Shown one piece after another: positions 30,784-38,891 of a stretch of DNA of 42,450 nucleotides. Below the pieces are notes generated by a model, which saw only the letters and a program-made list of their open reading frames with translations, made no database searches and had not been told where the DNA came from. Origin of the DNA: an uncultured Collinsella sp. (GTDB lineage: Bacteria; Actinomycetota; Coriobacteriia; Coriobacteriales; Coriobacteriaceae). The stretch's first letter is position 1; each line of letters begins with the position of its first letter. The position numbers and the translations under genes were made by a program. Where the stretch lies: NCBI GenBank assembly GCA_902494715.1, contig CABUUJ010000011.1, forward strand, positions 1 to 42,450, in the 5' to 3' direction.

Positions 30784-31266
30784 TTAGTGCAGCAGCTCGG
30801 TGAGGTTGCGTTTAAAGCGGGCCCGGTCTTCGCTGGTAAATGCCGCCGGTCCGCGAGTGCGTCCCCCGGCGCGGCGCACCTTCTTTTCCTCGTGACGAAT
30901 AAACAGTTGCATGTCGATGGTCGCCTTATTGTAGACGCGCCCGCGTACGCCGATGGCGGCGGCATCGCGCCCGAGCACCATGCTCGCCAAGCCAATGTCC
31001 TGCGTCACGACTACGTCGCCCGCCTGCAGGCGTTCGACAATGGCAAAGTCGGCGCTGTCGGCGCCCACGCTCACATCGAGCGTCGTGACCCAAAATCCGC
31101 GTCGCGCATGCTCGACGTCGCGCGGATCGTCGCGGCGAATGTGGCGTTCCAAGTTCTGTGTGCTGTTGCCGGCGATAACGACGGCGACGCCCGCCCGCCG
31201 CGCGCAGTCAATCGACTCGCGCGTGACCGGGCAGGCGTCTGCATCAATAAAGAGCGTTCGCGGCAT
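30784..31266 (-). CDS. YaiI/YqxD family protein (DUF188)
   Basis: 160 residues. Family signature LFIDADACPVTRE at the start, VIAGNSTQNLERH, and ADFAIVERLQAGDVVVTQDIGLASMVLGRDA, which resemble a PIN-like nuclease fold with acidic residues. Activity is not established for the family. Its ATG follows the stop of the DUF308 gene with no gap (TAGATG), so the two are translationally coupled. Confidence 0.9.
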   Translation of the reverse strand: MPRTLFIDADACPVTRESIDCARRAGVAVVIAGNSTQNLERHIRRDDPRDVEHARRGFWVTTLDVSVGADSADFAIVERLQAGDVVVTQDIGLASMVLGRDAAAIGVRGRVYNKATIDMQLFIRHEEKKVRRAGGRTRGPAAFTSEDRARFKRNLTELLH

Positions 31267-31869
31267 CTAGTGCACCAGTTTGCCAAATTGAATAGCGCGA
31301 ACAATCAGCGTTACGCCAAACACCAGCAGTGCGGCGCCGCTAAAGATGACGAGCATCTTGGCCGACCACAGCGGATAGATAAACACGAACATGCCGGCGA
31401 TGATGGAGAGCGCGCCGCTCAGGATGGCGAGGGCACGGTTGGACGAAAGCTCGGACTCCAGAATGGACATGACACCTTCGACGATCCAGCCAAAGCCGGC
31501 CACGATAACCACCATCGTGGTGAGCGTCGCGGTCGAGAAGGCCTGGTTGCGCAGGATTATGACGCCGCCCAAGATAATGAGTAGGTTGGAGATGATGCTC
31601 GTCACGCGCCAGCCGGTGGGCAGCAGTGGCTCGAAAACAGCGGTAAACAGCCTGATCGCGGCCGTGATCACAAAGTAGAAGCCCAAGACGGTCGTTAGGA
31701 AGACGAGGGACTTGGCGGGCGCAAACAGCAGTGCGATGCCGGCGACGAGCGCCAAGACGCCCGTGATGGCGTAAATCCAGCGTACGGCCTTGACGGCTTT
31801 GCCCGCCATGCTTTTCTCGTCAAATCCAAACTGGCTCGATTTTTGGTCATCGTTCTTAAAGATGCCCAT
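31267..31869 (-). CDS. DUF308 (HdeD-like) membrane protein
   Basis: 200 residues. After a hydrophilic N-terminus of about 30 residues (FKNDDQKSSQFGFDEKSMAGK) come six hydrophobic segments in three pairs, each pair starting with the Tyr/Gly pattern of DUF308 repeats (WIYAITGVLALVAGIALLFAP; IISNLLIILGGVIIL; ALAILSGALSIIAGMFVFIYP). HdeD of E. coli is linked to acid resistance, but the function of this family is not defined. The ribosome site is weak. Operon with the YaiI/YqxD gene. Confidence 0.82.
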   Translation of the reverse strand: MGIFKNDDQKSSQFGFDEKSMAGKAVKAVRWIYAITGVLALVAGIALLFAPAKSLVFLTTVLGFYFVITAAIRLFTAVFEPLLPTGWRVTSIISNLLIILGGVIILRNQAFSTATLTTMVVIVAGFGWIVEGVMSILESELSSNRALAILSGALSIIAGMFVFIYPLWSAKMLVIFSGAALLVFGVTLIVRAIQFGKLVH

Positions 31870-32057
31870 AATGTCTCGTTTCCGTGCGGCGTAAGCCTTG
31901 ATCGTTACAACCAGTATCGCCTAAAGGCGCTGGCGTATGGGTCGGGGAGGGCGAAACGTAACCCAAAGGCCCCGAATTGTTTCCGTTGTTCCCCACGTCG
32001 CGATTTTCTATTCAACAGGTGTAGAACATTGCAGCCCTGTTCGTTATTGCCTACGTT

Positions 32058-32076
32058 TTAGGTTAGATTTTCCTAA
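32058..32076 (+). promoter_or_regulatory. DtxR/IdeR-type iron box before the nitroreductase
   Basis: TTAGGTTAGATTTTCCTAA matches the classical 19-bp DtxR/IdeR consensus at 16 of 19 positions, with the left half-site TTAGGTTAG and the outer right half CCTAA perfect. It ends 28 bp before the start codon, so it would overlap the promoter or early leader. Confidence 0.6.
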
Positions 32077-32104
32077 GAACAATTGCCCGAAATTGGGGGT
32101 CCCT

Positions 32105-32776
32105 ATGAACGAAGCAGTTCCCGCAGCGCCGGTAAGCGCTGAGTCGATGGCAAAGCAGGGTTGCGAAAAGCTCGGCTTGGACGCGTTTGATGCGTTGGTT
32201 CGCTGCGCCCGCACGTGCCGTCGCTTTGACGAGTCCATGCGCGTGCCGCGTGAGCTTTTGCTTGAGCTGGCGGAGCTGGCGCACCTGACTCCCTGTGGTG
32301 CCAATGCTCAGCGTCTGCGTTTTCATGTGGTAAGCGGTGCAGAGGACTGCGCGCGTGTATTTGACGAGCTTGCATGGGCCGGTGCGCTCAAGGATTGGCC
32401 GGGTCCCGATGAGGGCGAGCGCCCGACCGGCTACATCGCGATTCTTGCTGAGCGCGCCGTTCCGGGCAAGCCAGCCGCTCCCATTACCGAGGTCGACACG
32501 GGCATTGCCGCGCAGACGATGATGCTCGCCGCCCGCAGCGCCACGCCCGAGGTGGCAGCCTGCATGTTCAAGGCCTTTACGCCCCACGCGATCGATGCCA
32601 TGGGGCTCGATAACGACAAGTATGAGCTCAAGCTGATCATGGCGTTTGGCGTTCCGGCCGAGACACAGGTGATCGATGCGATCGATTCCAACCCCGACGG
32701 CTCCATCAATTATTGGCGCGACGAGGCGCGGGTGCACCACGTACCCAAGCGTCCGCTTGCCGACGTGCTGCTGTAG
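32105..32776 (+). CDS. Nitroreductase-family flavoprotein
   Basis: 223 residues. FMN-binding features: CARTCRRFDESMRVPRELLLEL at the start of the domain, TPCGANAQRLRFHVV (phosphate and isoalloxazine contacts), DTGIAAQTMMLAARSATPE and the C-terminal INYWRDEARVHHVPKRPLADVL, which is typical of the short clostridial-type nitroreductases. ATG 32105 with a GGGGG-type ribosome site. It reduces nitro or quinone-like substrates with NAD(P)H; the natural substrate is unknown. The iron box in its promoter suggests iron-dependent control. Confidence 0.85.
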   Translation: MNEAVPAAPVSAESMAKQGCEKLGLDAFDALVRCARTCRRFDESMRVPRELLLELAELAHLTPCGANAQRLRFHVVSGAEDCARVFDELAWAGALKDWPGPDEGERPTGYIAILAERAVPGKPAAPITEVDTGIAAQTMMLAARSATPEVAACMFKAFTPHAIDAMGLDNDKYELKLIMAFGVPAETQVIDAIDSNPDGSINYWRDEARVHHVPKRPLADVLL

Positions 32777-32810
32777 TTGTGCGTCGTTGCGGTGCAATCC
32801 GGCGGCAAAA

Positions 32811-32844
32811 TCACCACAAAGGCTCCTGTCCCCTTTGTGGTGGT
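32811..32844. repeat. GGACAGG palindrome (copy 2, opposite orientation)
   Basis: CACCACAAAGG (32812-32822) and CCTTTGTGGTG (32832-32842) are perfect arms around CTCCTGTCC. Its complement matches 20206-20240 apart from a few bases. It sits 16 bp before the first histidine phosphatase start, in the leader. Confidence 0.7.
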
Positions 32845-32859
32845 ACGAGGGGAGGGTGT

Positions 32860-33402
32860 GTGGCAGATCTGTATTTGGTGCGGCATGGGCAGACTGAGCT
32901 CAATGTGCAGAGCATTTTGCAGGGCTGGCACGATTCGCCGCTTACGGCGCGCGGGCGCGAGCAGGCGCTGACGGCGCGTACGGCGTTTGCGGCGCGTGGC
33001 GTGGCCTTTGATCATGTGTATTCCTCGCCGTTGGGCCGGGCGCGGCATACGGCCGAGCTTATCGTTGGCGAGGGCCGTTCCATTGAGCTGGTCGATGACC
33101 TGCGTGAGTGGCATTTTGGCTCGCTGGAGGGTACATCAAATCGCGATATGCCGCCGCAGCCCTGGGGCGATTATCCGGTGGCCTTTGGCGGCGAGTCGGA
33201 AGTGCAGCTTCAGTCGCGCATGGTCGCGGCGCTGTCCCGCATCATGGCCAGGCCGCAGCACGACTGCGTGCTGGCGGTTTCCCACGGCTCAGCCTGCCAG
33301 GAGTTTCTTGAGTATGTGACTGGCAGGGGAGAGCTACCCGACAACGGTGCCGTGCTTCATTTTGGCTATTGCGACGGGGCGTTTTCGCTCCTTGATTGGT
33401 AA
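32860..33402 (+). CDS. Histidine phosphatase family protein (first of a pair)
   Basis: 180 residues. Catalytic LYLVRHGQTELN near the N-terminus, the second Arg in SSPLGRARHTAELI, the acid residue in LREWHFGSLEG and the second His in VLAVSHGSACQEF. GTG start at 32860 because AGGGGAGG precedes it; the frame opens much earlier but runs through the nitroreductase end and a palindrome. Phosphoglycerate-mutase-like enzymes of this length are often broad phosphatases. 17 bp separate it from the second copy. Confidence 0.85.
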   Translation: MADLYLVRHGQTELNVQSILQGWHDSPLTARGREQALTARTAFAARGVAFDHVYSSPLGRARHTAELIVGEGRSIELVDDLREWHFGSLEGTSNRDMPPQPWGDYPVAFGGESEVQLQSRMVAALSRIMARPQHDCVLAVSHGSACQEFLEYVTGRGELPDNGAVLHFGYCDGAFSLLDW

Positions 33403-33419
33403 CGAACGAAAGGACCCCT

Positions 33420-34055
33420 ATGAATAAAGACCTGTATCTGGTTCGCCATGGACAGACGATATTCAACCTTAAGCGCATTATTCAGGGTTGGAGTGACTCG
33501 CCGCTCACGCAGTTGGGCTGCGACCAGGCGGCGCGCGCCGGCATGTTTTTGCGTGCGCGCGGCATTGAGCCCGACCACGCCTACACCTCGACGCTGCACC
33601 GCACCGAGCAGACCATCGCCAACCTGTGGCCGGGTTTTACCTACGAGCGCCTAGACGGTCTGCGCGAGTGGTTCTTTGGCGACTTTGAGGCCGAGCGCGT
33701 GATGCTTATGCCCGAGCGCCCGTGGCGCGACTTCTATCGCCAGTTTGGTGGCGAGGGGCAGATGCAGGTGCGCGAGCGCATGGTGGCGACGCTGACCGAG
33801 CTTATGCAGCGTCCGGACCACGAGTGCGTGCTCGCGGTGAGCCACGGCTCGGCCATCAAGGAGTTCATGGACCATACCAAGGGCGCGGCGGCCGATGAAC
33901 GCGATCGCGTTCCGGGCAACTGCTCGGTGCTACACTTTGCGTTTGACGACGAATCCGACACGTTTGAGCTGGTCGAAGTCTTTACGCAGGAGGATTACGC
34001 GCGCGAGCTGGGGCTTGAACCGCTTGTGGCTACTGCAGGTCCGCAGCGCGGATAA
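33420..34055 (+). CDS. Histidine phosphatase family protein (second of a pair)
   Basis: 211 residues, clearly paralogous to its neighbour: LYLVRHGQTIFN (His 10), ILQGW-like IIQGWSDSPLT, STLHRTEQTI, LREWFFGDFE and VLAVSHGSAIKEF. The C-terminus is longer by about 30 residues and acidic. ATG 33420 follows AAAGGA. A strong terminator comes 48 bp after the stop. Substrate unknown. Confidence 0.87.
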   Translation: MNKDLYLVRHGQTIFNLKRIIQGWSDSPLTQLGCDQAARAGMFLRARGIEPDHAYTSTLHRTEQTIANLWPGFTYERLDGLREWFFGDFEAERVMLMPERPWRDFYRQFGGEGQMQVRERMVATLTELMQRPDHECVLAVSHGSAIKEFMDHTKGAAADERDRVPGNCSVLHFAFDDESDTFELVEVFTQEDYARELGLEPLVATAGPQRG

Positions 34056-34102
34056 CGCGAGCGTGGCGGCACGGGTCGCCGGCATAACTTCTCGACGCAA
34101 AA

Positions 34103-34147
34103 GGGGCGGAGATGCATGTACCTGCTGCATCTCCGCCCCCTGTTTGT
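34103..34147 (+). terminator. Strong intrinsic terminator after the phosphatase pair
   Basis: GGGGCGGAGATGCA (34103-34116) and TGCATCTCCGCCCC (34126-34139) form a perfect 14-bp stem, followed by CTGTTTGTT. AAAA lies just before it on the other side, so it can also work for the DUF1015 gene that converges on it. Confidence 0.85.
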
Positions 34148-34184
34148 TGAGCTGCCGATTTTTGTGCTGGGCGGTCTGGTCTTG

Positions 34185-34868
34185 CTAGAACCGCGCGACC
34201 TGGTGCGTGAGCAGACCTGTCGGAACTTGCGGCGCGGCGCCGCTGACCTGCGCGGCGGGGAAGAGCACGGCAACGGTAAAGTTGAACGGCTCCTTGCCGG
34301 TGTACGTTCCGGCGGCACGGGCCTCATCGGCCAGCAGCTGCGACGCCCCGGTCAGAGCAGCGGCGTAGGCGGAGTCGTCGGCCAGTGCCGGCTCCGGTGC
34401 TTGGTCGAGCATAGCGCGGATGGCCCCGACGGCGTCCTCGCGCTTGACCTCCCACGCGCGGTGCGTAATGCCCGCGGGGTCGGTAACGGCGTAGAGCGAC
34501 GCGCCCTCTTTGGCGGCGCCCAGGATGATATCCATGACGGGCGAGGCCTCGTAGGCGAGCGACACGGGGCGCGGCTGCACCTTGAGCTCGGCGATCGCGC
34601 GCGCGGCGGCGGCCACGTCGGCGCTGGCATCGCCCTTGCCGCCCGCAAGTACACTCGTCGGGCAGATCGCCACGACACCCGTCACGCGTCCCGGCTCGCC
34701 CGAGCATTCGTACACGTAATACGCCGCACCCGGGTCCTTGAGCATCAGGCCATCGGCAAGGGCTCCGCGCAGAGCATCGTTGCCGCTCAGGATGCTGCCC
34801 ATTGCAGGCAGCGCCTCGAGCACGCGGTCCTGAGCCGGGCGGATGCAGGGAAACGGAAGTGCTTTCAT
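34185..34868 (-). CDS. Reduced DUF1015-like protein
   Basis: 227 residues, while DUF1015 (COG4198) proteins are normally about 400. Recognised features: N-terminal ALPFPCIRPAQDRVLEALP, AYYVYECSGEPGRVTGVVAICP, PVSLAYEASPVMDIILGAAKEGASLYAVTDPAGITHRAWEV. The usual IADGHHR block of the C-terminal half is missing, so this is either a truncated or a naturally short form. DUF1015 genes often lie with serA and serC, as they do here. The function is not known; a role in serine metabolism is inferred from context. Confidence 0.6.
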   Translation of the reverse strand: MKALPFPCIRPAQDRVLEALPAMGSILSGNDALRGALADGLMLKDPGAAYYVYECSGEPGRVTGVVAICPTSVLAGGKGDASADVAAAARAIAELKVQPRPVSLAYEASPVMDIILGAAKEGASLYAVTDPAGITHRAWEVKREDAVGAIRAMLDQAPEPALADDSAYAAALTGASQLLADEARAAGTYTGKEPFNFTVAVLFPAAQVSGAAPQVPTGLLTHQVARF

Positions 34869-34907
34869 GGGCGGTCCTAACGCACGAGTCGGTTTGTTCG
34901 CGGCTTA

Positions 34908-36128
34908 TTATGCCCCAACTTGGCCGCTCGCGTCCCAGAGCACGTTATCGGCGAGCGCGATTAGCACCTGCTGACAACGAACGATATCGGCGTGGGGCAC
35001 ATATTCGTTGGGCTTGTGCGCGAGCGCAAGCGACCCGGGACCGTAGCTCATGCAATTGCGGTTGCCCGTCTTGCCGGCAATGACGGCGGTGTCGGTGTAG
35101 CCGGTAAAGAAGCCGACGGTCGTGTCTGCGTCCGTCACGTCATCGGCGGCACGCTTGAGCGCTGCTAGAAGGGGAGAGGCCGGATCGCGCTCGATAGCGG
35201 GGCGGTCGCCTGTCACGGTATAGCTTCCATGGCAACCGGGGACCGCGGCTTCGGCGCCGGCGATGGCTTGCTCCACCATCCGGACCACGGCCGCGGTGTC
35301 GGTCGGCGGGGTCAGGCGCATGTCGACCCAGACCTTGGCATGGTCTGGCACGACATAGGGGCGATATCCGCCCTCGATTTGGCCAAACGTGATGGTCGAA
35401 GGCCCCAGCTCATCGTGCGCGGGCAGCGCCACAAACGCGCGACGGAGCGAACACACGGCCTCGGCCATGGCGGCGACGGCATCCGCGCCCTTCCAGGGCT
35501 GGCTCGCATGCGCCGTCACGCCAGCCATTTCAATCTCGAACCACGTACGCCCCTTGTGCGCCACCTGGATCTGTCCGTCGGTGGGCTCGGTGTCCAGCAC
35601 CCATTCACGCGAGCCGACCCAGCCGGCATCGATCGCGGCCTCTGAGCCGCGCATAAAGTCCTCCTCGTCGACCGAGCAAATGAGTGAGAAGCCGCGGCGG
35701 GGCAGCTCGCCTTCTGCCGTCACGCGCTCGAGCGTATGGACCAATGCGGCAATGGCGCAGGCCAGGCCACCCTTCATATCGCAGGCACCGCGGCCATAGA
35801 GTTTATCGTTGCGCACGATCGCTCCGAGCGGCGGAATGTCCGCGTCCCAGCCATCGCCCAGCGTAACGGTATCCATATGGCAGATATAGACGAGCCGTGG
35901 CTCGTCGCTTTGGCCCGGCACGGTGACCATAAGGTTGCGGCGCCCGGGGAGTACTTCGAGCTCTGCAATCTGCACGGCATCGAGTACCGGATGGCTCAGC
36001 TGCGCCAACTGTTCCTCAACCAACGCTTTGATATGCCGCTCAATCTCGTCCTCATACGCGCCCGGGTCTGAGCTGTCGATTCGCACAAGCTCCTGCGCAA
36101 GCCGCCAGGCAAAGTCCTTGTCAACCAT
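34908..36128 (-). CDS. M20 family metallopeptidase (ArgE/DapE-like)
   Basis: 406 residues. Zinc ligands: H and D in VYICHMDTVTLGDGW, D in LYGRGACDMKGGLA, the Glu pair in CSVDEEDFMRGSE, D in VLDTEPTDG, and the late H in ALAHKPNEYVPHADI. The lid domain has VTAHASQPWKGADA. This best fits succinyl-diaminopimelate desuccinylase/acetylornithine deacetylase or a related aminoacylase; the substrate cannot be told. ATG 36128 with GAGGTG upstream; the longer frame overlaps the serA terminator and is rejected. Confidence 0.83.
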   Translation of the reverse strand: MVDKDFAWRLAQELVRIDSSDPGAYEDEIERHIKALVEEQLAQLSHPVLDAVQIAELEVLPGRRNLMVTVPGQSDEPRLVYICHMDTVTLGDGWDADIPPLGAIVRNDKLYGRGACDMKGGLACAIAALVHTLERVTAEGELPRRGFSLICSVDEEDFMRGSEAAIDAGWVGSREWVLDTEPTDGQIQVAHKGRTWFEIEMAGVTAHASQPWKGADAVAAMAEAVCSLRRAFVALPAHDELGPSTITFGQIEGGYRPYVVPDHAKVWVDMRLTPPTDTAAVVRMVEQAIAGAEAAVPGCHGSYTVTGDRPAIERDPASPLLAALKRAADDVTDADTTVGFFTGYTDTAVIAGKTGNRNCMSYGPGSLALAHKPNEYVPHADIVRCQQVLIALADNVLWDASGQVGA

Positions 36129-36154
36129 AGGCACCTCACAGATAGTTAGGTCAA

Positions 36155-36169
36155 CATACAGATTGTATG
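36155..36169 (-). promoter_or_regulatory. Operator-like palindrome before the M20 peptidase gene
   Basis: CATACA-GAT-TGTATG, a perfect 6-3-6 palindrome 27 bp upstream of the start codon, where a repressor could block initiation. No candidate regulator is next to it. Confidence 0.4.
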
Positions 36170-36206
36170 CCAAGAAGCGGCTCAGTGCATTTAATGGAGC
36201 GCTCAC

Positions 36207-36242
36207 AAAAATGGGGGCGCCTCTCGTGCGAAAGGCGCCCCC
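36207..36242 (-). terminator. Intrinsic terminator of the serC-serA unit
   Basis: On the minus strand GGGGGCGCCT (complement of 36233-36242) pairs with AGGCGCCCCC (complement of 36213-36222) and is followed by ATTTTTG. It lies 64 bp after the serA stop codon. Confidence 0.85.
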
Positions 36243-36305
36243 GCGGGCATTCAATGTCAGCGACGGGCAGGCCACATGGGGAACTGCCCGTCAGGTCAGT
36301 CGGCG

Positions 36306-37469
36306 CTACTTGATCACGCGCACGCGATACATCGACGGAATCTGCTTGAGCGCCTCGATGGTGCTGCTGTCTAGGTGTTCGTCGGTGTCGAACATGGTGT
36401 AGGCGTTCTCGCCGGCGGACTCGTTGGTCATACGCTGCACGTTGGCGTTGTCCTTGGCCAGGATGGCCGTGATCTGGCCGATCATGTTGGGCACGTTGGC
36501 ATGCAGGCAGGCAATGCGGCTTGCAGCGCGCGCCTTGCCCATGCTGCAGGCGGGGTAGTTGACGCTGTGTGCGATGTTGCCGTTCTCCAGGTAATCCTTG
36601 AGCTCGCTGATGGCCATGTCGGCGCAGTTGGCCTCGGCCTCGCCGGTGCCGGCGCCCGAGTGCGTGGTGATAAACGTATTGGGCATCTTGACCGTCTTGG
36701 GCGTGGCGAAGTCGCAGCTAAACCAGCTGAGCTTGCCCTCGCGCAGGGCGGCGTCGACGGCGTCCTCGTCAATGATGGTTTCGCGCGCGTAGTTGATGAG
36801 CACGGCGTCCGGTGCCAGCAGGTTAATCTGTTCGGTGCTGATCATGCCGATGGTGTCGGCCTTGCTGGGCACGTGCACGGTGAGGTAGTCGCAGCCGCGG
36901 CAGAGATCCTCGAGCGTGCCCACGCGCTGCACCTCGCGGCTCAGCACCCACGCGTGCTCGACGGAAATGAACGGGTCGTAGCCGTAAACGTCCATGCCCA
37001 GATCGACGCAGGCGTTGGCGACCTTGGAGCCCACGTTGCCCAGGCCGATGACACCGATGCGCTTGCCCTTGAGCTCGCGGCCCACAAAGGCCTTCTTGGC
37101 CTTTTCGGCATCGACCTGAATCTCGGGGTCGTCGGCGTTGTCACGCACCCAGTTCATTGATTGCACCACGCCGCGGCTCGAGAGCACCAGCATGCCTAGG
37201 ACGAGCTCCTTAACGGCGTTGCTGTTGGCGCCGGGGGAGTTAAAGACGACGACGCCCTTCTTGGCGTACTCCTCGACGGGGATGTTGTTGACGCCGGCGC
37301 CGCAGCGGGCGATGGCGCGGATGCCCTCGGGCAGCTCGTAGCCGTGCAGGTCGGTCGAGCGCATCAGAATGGCGTCGGCCTCTTCGGCGGTGCTCACAAA
37401 CTCGTAGCCCTCACCAAACTCGACCTTGCCGTCCTTGGTAATGTCATCGATGGTTTTAATCTTGCGCAT
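36306..37469 (-). CDS. serA: D-3-phosphoglycerate dehydrogenase SerA
   Basis: First enzyme of serine synthesis. 387 residues, the short form: substrate domain, NAD domain with GVIGLGNVGSKVAN, then a C-terminal ACT domain (about 320-387, NVPNMIGQITAILAKDNANV) that usually gives serine feedback. The catalytic Arg lies in INYARETIIDE and the catalytic His in ITTHSGAGTGEAEAN. ATG 37469 follows AAGGAG. 71 bp after serC and in the same direction, so an operon is likely. Confidence 0.94.
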   Translation of the reverse strand: MRKIKTIDDITKDGKVEFGEGYEFVSTAEEADAILMRSTDLHGYELPEGIRAIARCGAGVNNIPVEEYAKKGVVVFNSPGANSNAVKELVLGMLVLSSRGVVQSMNWVRDNADDPEIQVDAEKAKKAFVGRELKGKRIGVIGLGNVGSKVANACVDLGMDVYGYDPFISVEHAWVLSREVQRVGTLEDLCRGCDYLTVHVPSKADTIGMISTEQINLLAPDAVLINYARETIIDEDAVDAALREGKLSWFSCDFATPKTVKMPNTFITTHSGAGTGEAEANCADMAISELKDYLENGNIAHSVNYPACSMGKARAASRIACLHANVPNMIGQITAILAKDNANVQRMTNESAGENAYTMFDTDEHLDSSTIEALKQIPSMYRVRVIK

Positions 37470-37540
37470 GGAAAACTCCTTAGCAGGTTTTGATCTATAC
37501 AGGGTGGTCTGAGATGGCTGATCGGCCCGCGCGTTGCGGG

Positions 37541-38665
37541 CTAGTTAGATCGCGGGCTCAAACTAAGCTGCGCTTCGAAGTCCTTCATGTACGAGGCCAG
37601 TGCCTGCACATCTTCCATGGTTACGGCGTTGTAGACGCTAGCGCGCATGCCGCCCACCAGGCGATGGCCCTTGACGTTTTGAATCTGGTGCTCTGCCGCG
37701 CCTGCGACAAAGGCCGCGTCGAGTTCGGCGTCGCCGGTGCGGAAGGTGACGTTGGCGATGGAGCGGCTGTCGGCCTGTGTGGTGCCATGGAACAGCACGC
37801 TGTGCTCGAGCAGGTCGTAGAGCAGGTTGGCCTTGGCCCAGTTGCGCTCGGCCATGGCGGCAAGTCCGCCGGTCTGCTCAACCCAACGGAACACCTTGCC
37901 GCACACGTAGATGCCAAAGGTGTTGGGCGTGTTGAGCATGGAACCCTTGGCGGCCTGGGTCTTAAGGTCCAGGTACTGCGGCGTCTGCGCAAAGGCGGGG
38001 CCATCTGCGATGAGGTCGTCGCGCACGATGGCCACGGTCACGCCCGCGGCGCCGGCGTTTTTCTGCGCTCCGGCGTAAATGAGCCCGTAGCGCTCAACGT
38101 CGAGCGGCTGCGACAGGAAGCAGCTCGAGACATCGGCGACCAGCGGCACATCGCCACAACTGGGCAGCTCGTGGTACATGGTGCCAAAGATGGTGTTGTT
38201 CTGGCAGATGTAGACGTAGTCGAGCCCGTCGCCTGCGGCCTCGGCGGCAATGCGCGCATTGATGTCGGCCATGTCGGGGATTCGGTCGAAGTTGGTGTCC
38301 TCGGAGCTCGCGAGCAACACGGCCTCACCGTACTTGGCGGCTTCTTTGTATGCCTTGTTGGCAAAGTTGCCGGTCACGATGTAGCCGGCGCGGCCGCGGT
38401 GCATGAGGTTCATGGGGATGCCCGCAAACTGCAGCGTGGCACCGCCCTGTAAAAACAGGACACGGTAGTTGTCCGGGATGCTCAGCAGACGGCGCAGGGT
38501 TGCCTCGGCGTCGTCGATAATCTGCTGGTACATGCTAGATCGATGGCTCATCTCGAGCACGGACATGCCGCAACCGCGGTAGTCCATCATCTCGTCGGCG
38601 ATCTCGGCGAGCACGCTTGTAGGCAGCGCGGCCGGGCCAGCTGAGAAGTTGTGCACACGTGCCAT
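37541..38665 (-). CDS. serC: Phosphoserine aminotransferase SerC
   Basis: PLP enzyme for the second step of serine synthesis. 374 residues, usual length. N-terminus VHNFSAGPAALP, LEMSHRSSMYQQI, LFLQGGATLQFAGIPMN, the Asp in VADVSSCFLSQPLD and the Schiff-base Lys in YAGAQKNAGAAG are all present, and the C-terminus has HRLVGGMRASVYNAV. ATG 38665 with GAGGGAGA upstream. First gene of serC-serA. serB (phosphoserine phosphatase) is not in the window; one of the nearby phosphatases could serve, but this is untested. Confidence 0.95.
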   Translation of the reverse strand: MARVHNFSAGPAALPTSVLAEIADEMMDYRGCGMSVLEMSHRSSMYQQIIDDAEATLRRLLSIPDNYRVLFLQGGATLQFAGIPMNLMHRGRAGYIVTGNFANKAYKEAAKYGEAVLLASSEDTNFDRIPDMADINARIAAEAAGDGLDYVYICQNNTIFGTMYHELPSCGDVPLVADVSSCFLSQPLDVERYGLIYAGAQKNAGAAGVTVAIVRDDLIADGPAFAQTPQYLDLKTQAAKGSMLNTPNTFGIYVCGKVFRWVEQTGGLAAMAERNWAKANLLYDLLEHSVLFHGTTQADSRSIANVTFRTGDAELDAAFVAGAAEHQIQNVKGHRLVGGMRASVYNAVTMEDVQALASYMKDFEAQLSLSPRSN

Positions 38666-38891
38666 CTTCTAGTCTCCCTCGTAGTCGTTTGAACGTTCGG
38701 GATACTTTAGCACAGTGGAGCGCTAGGCGCGACCGCATCACAGCAAAACCCGAGTGCGCCGCTATGATTTACAGGATGGTTACATGGGGGAGGGGTGCTT
38801 TACTCCTCAGGCAAATCCAAATCTGCGAGCGAAGGCATGAGGCTTTCTAGGCGCTTGATCTCTTCGTCGCAAATTAGCTACCTCCTGCCCG

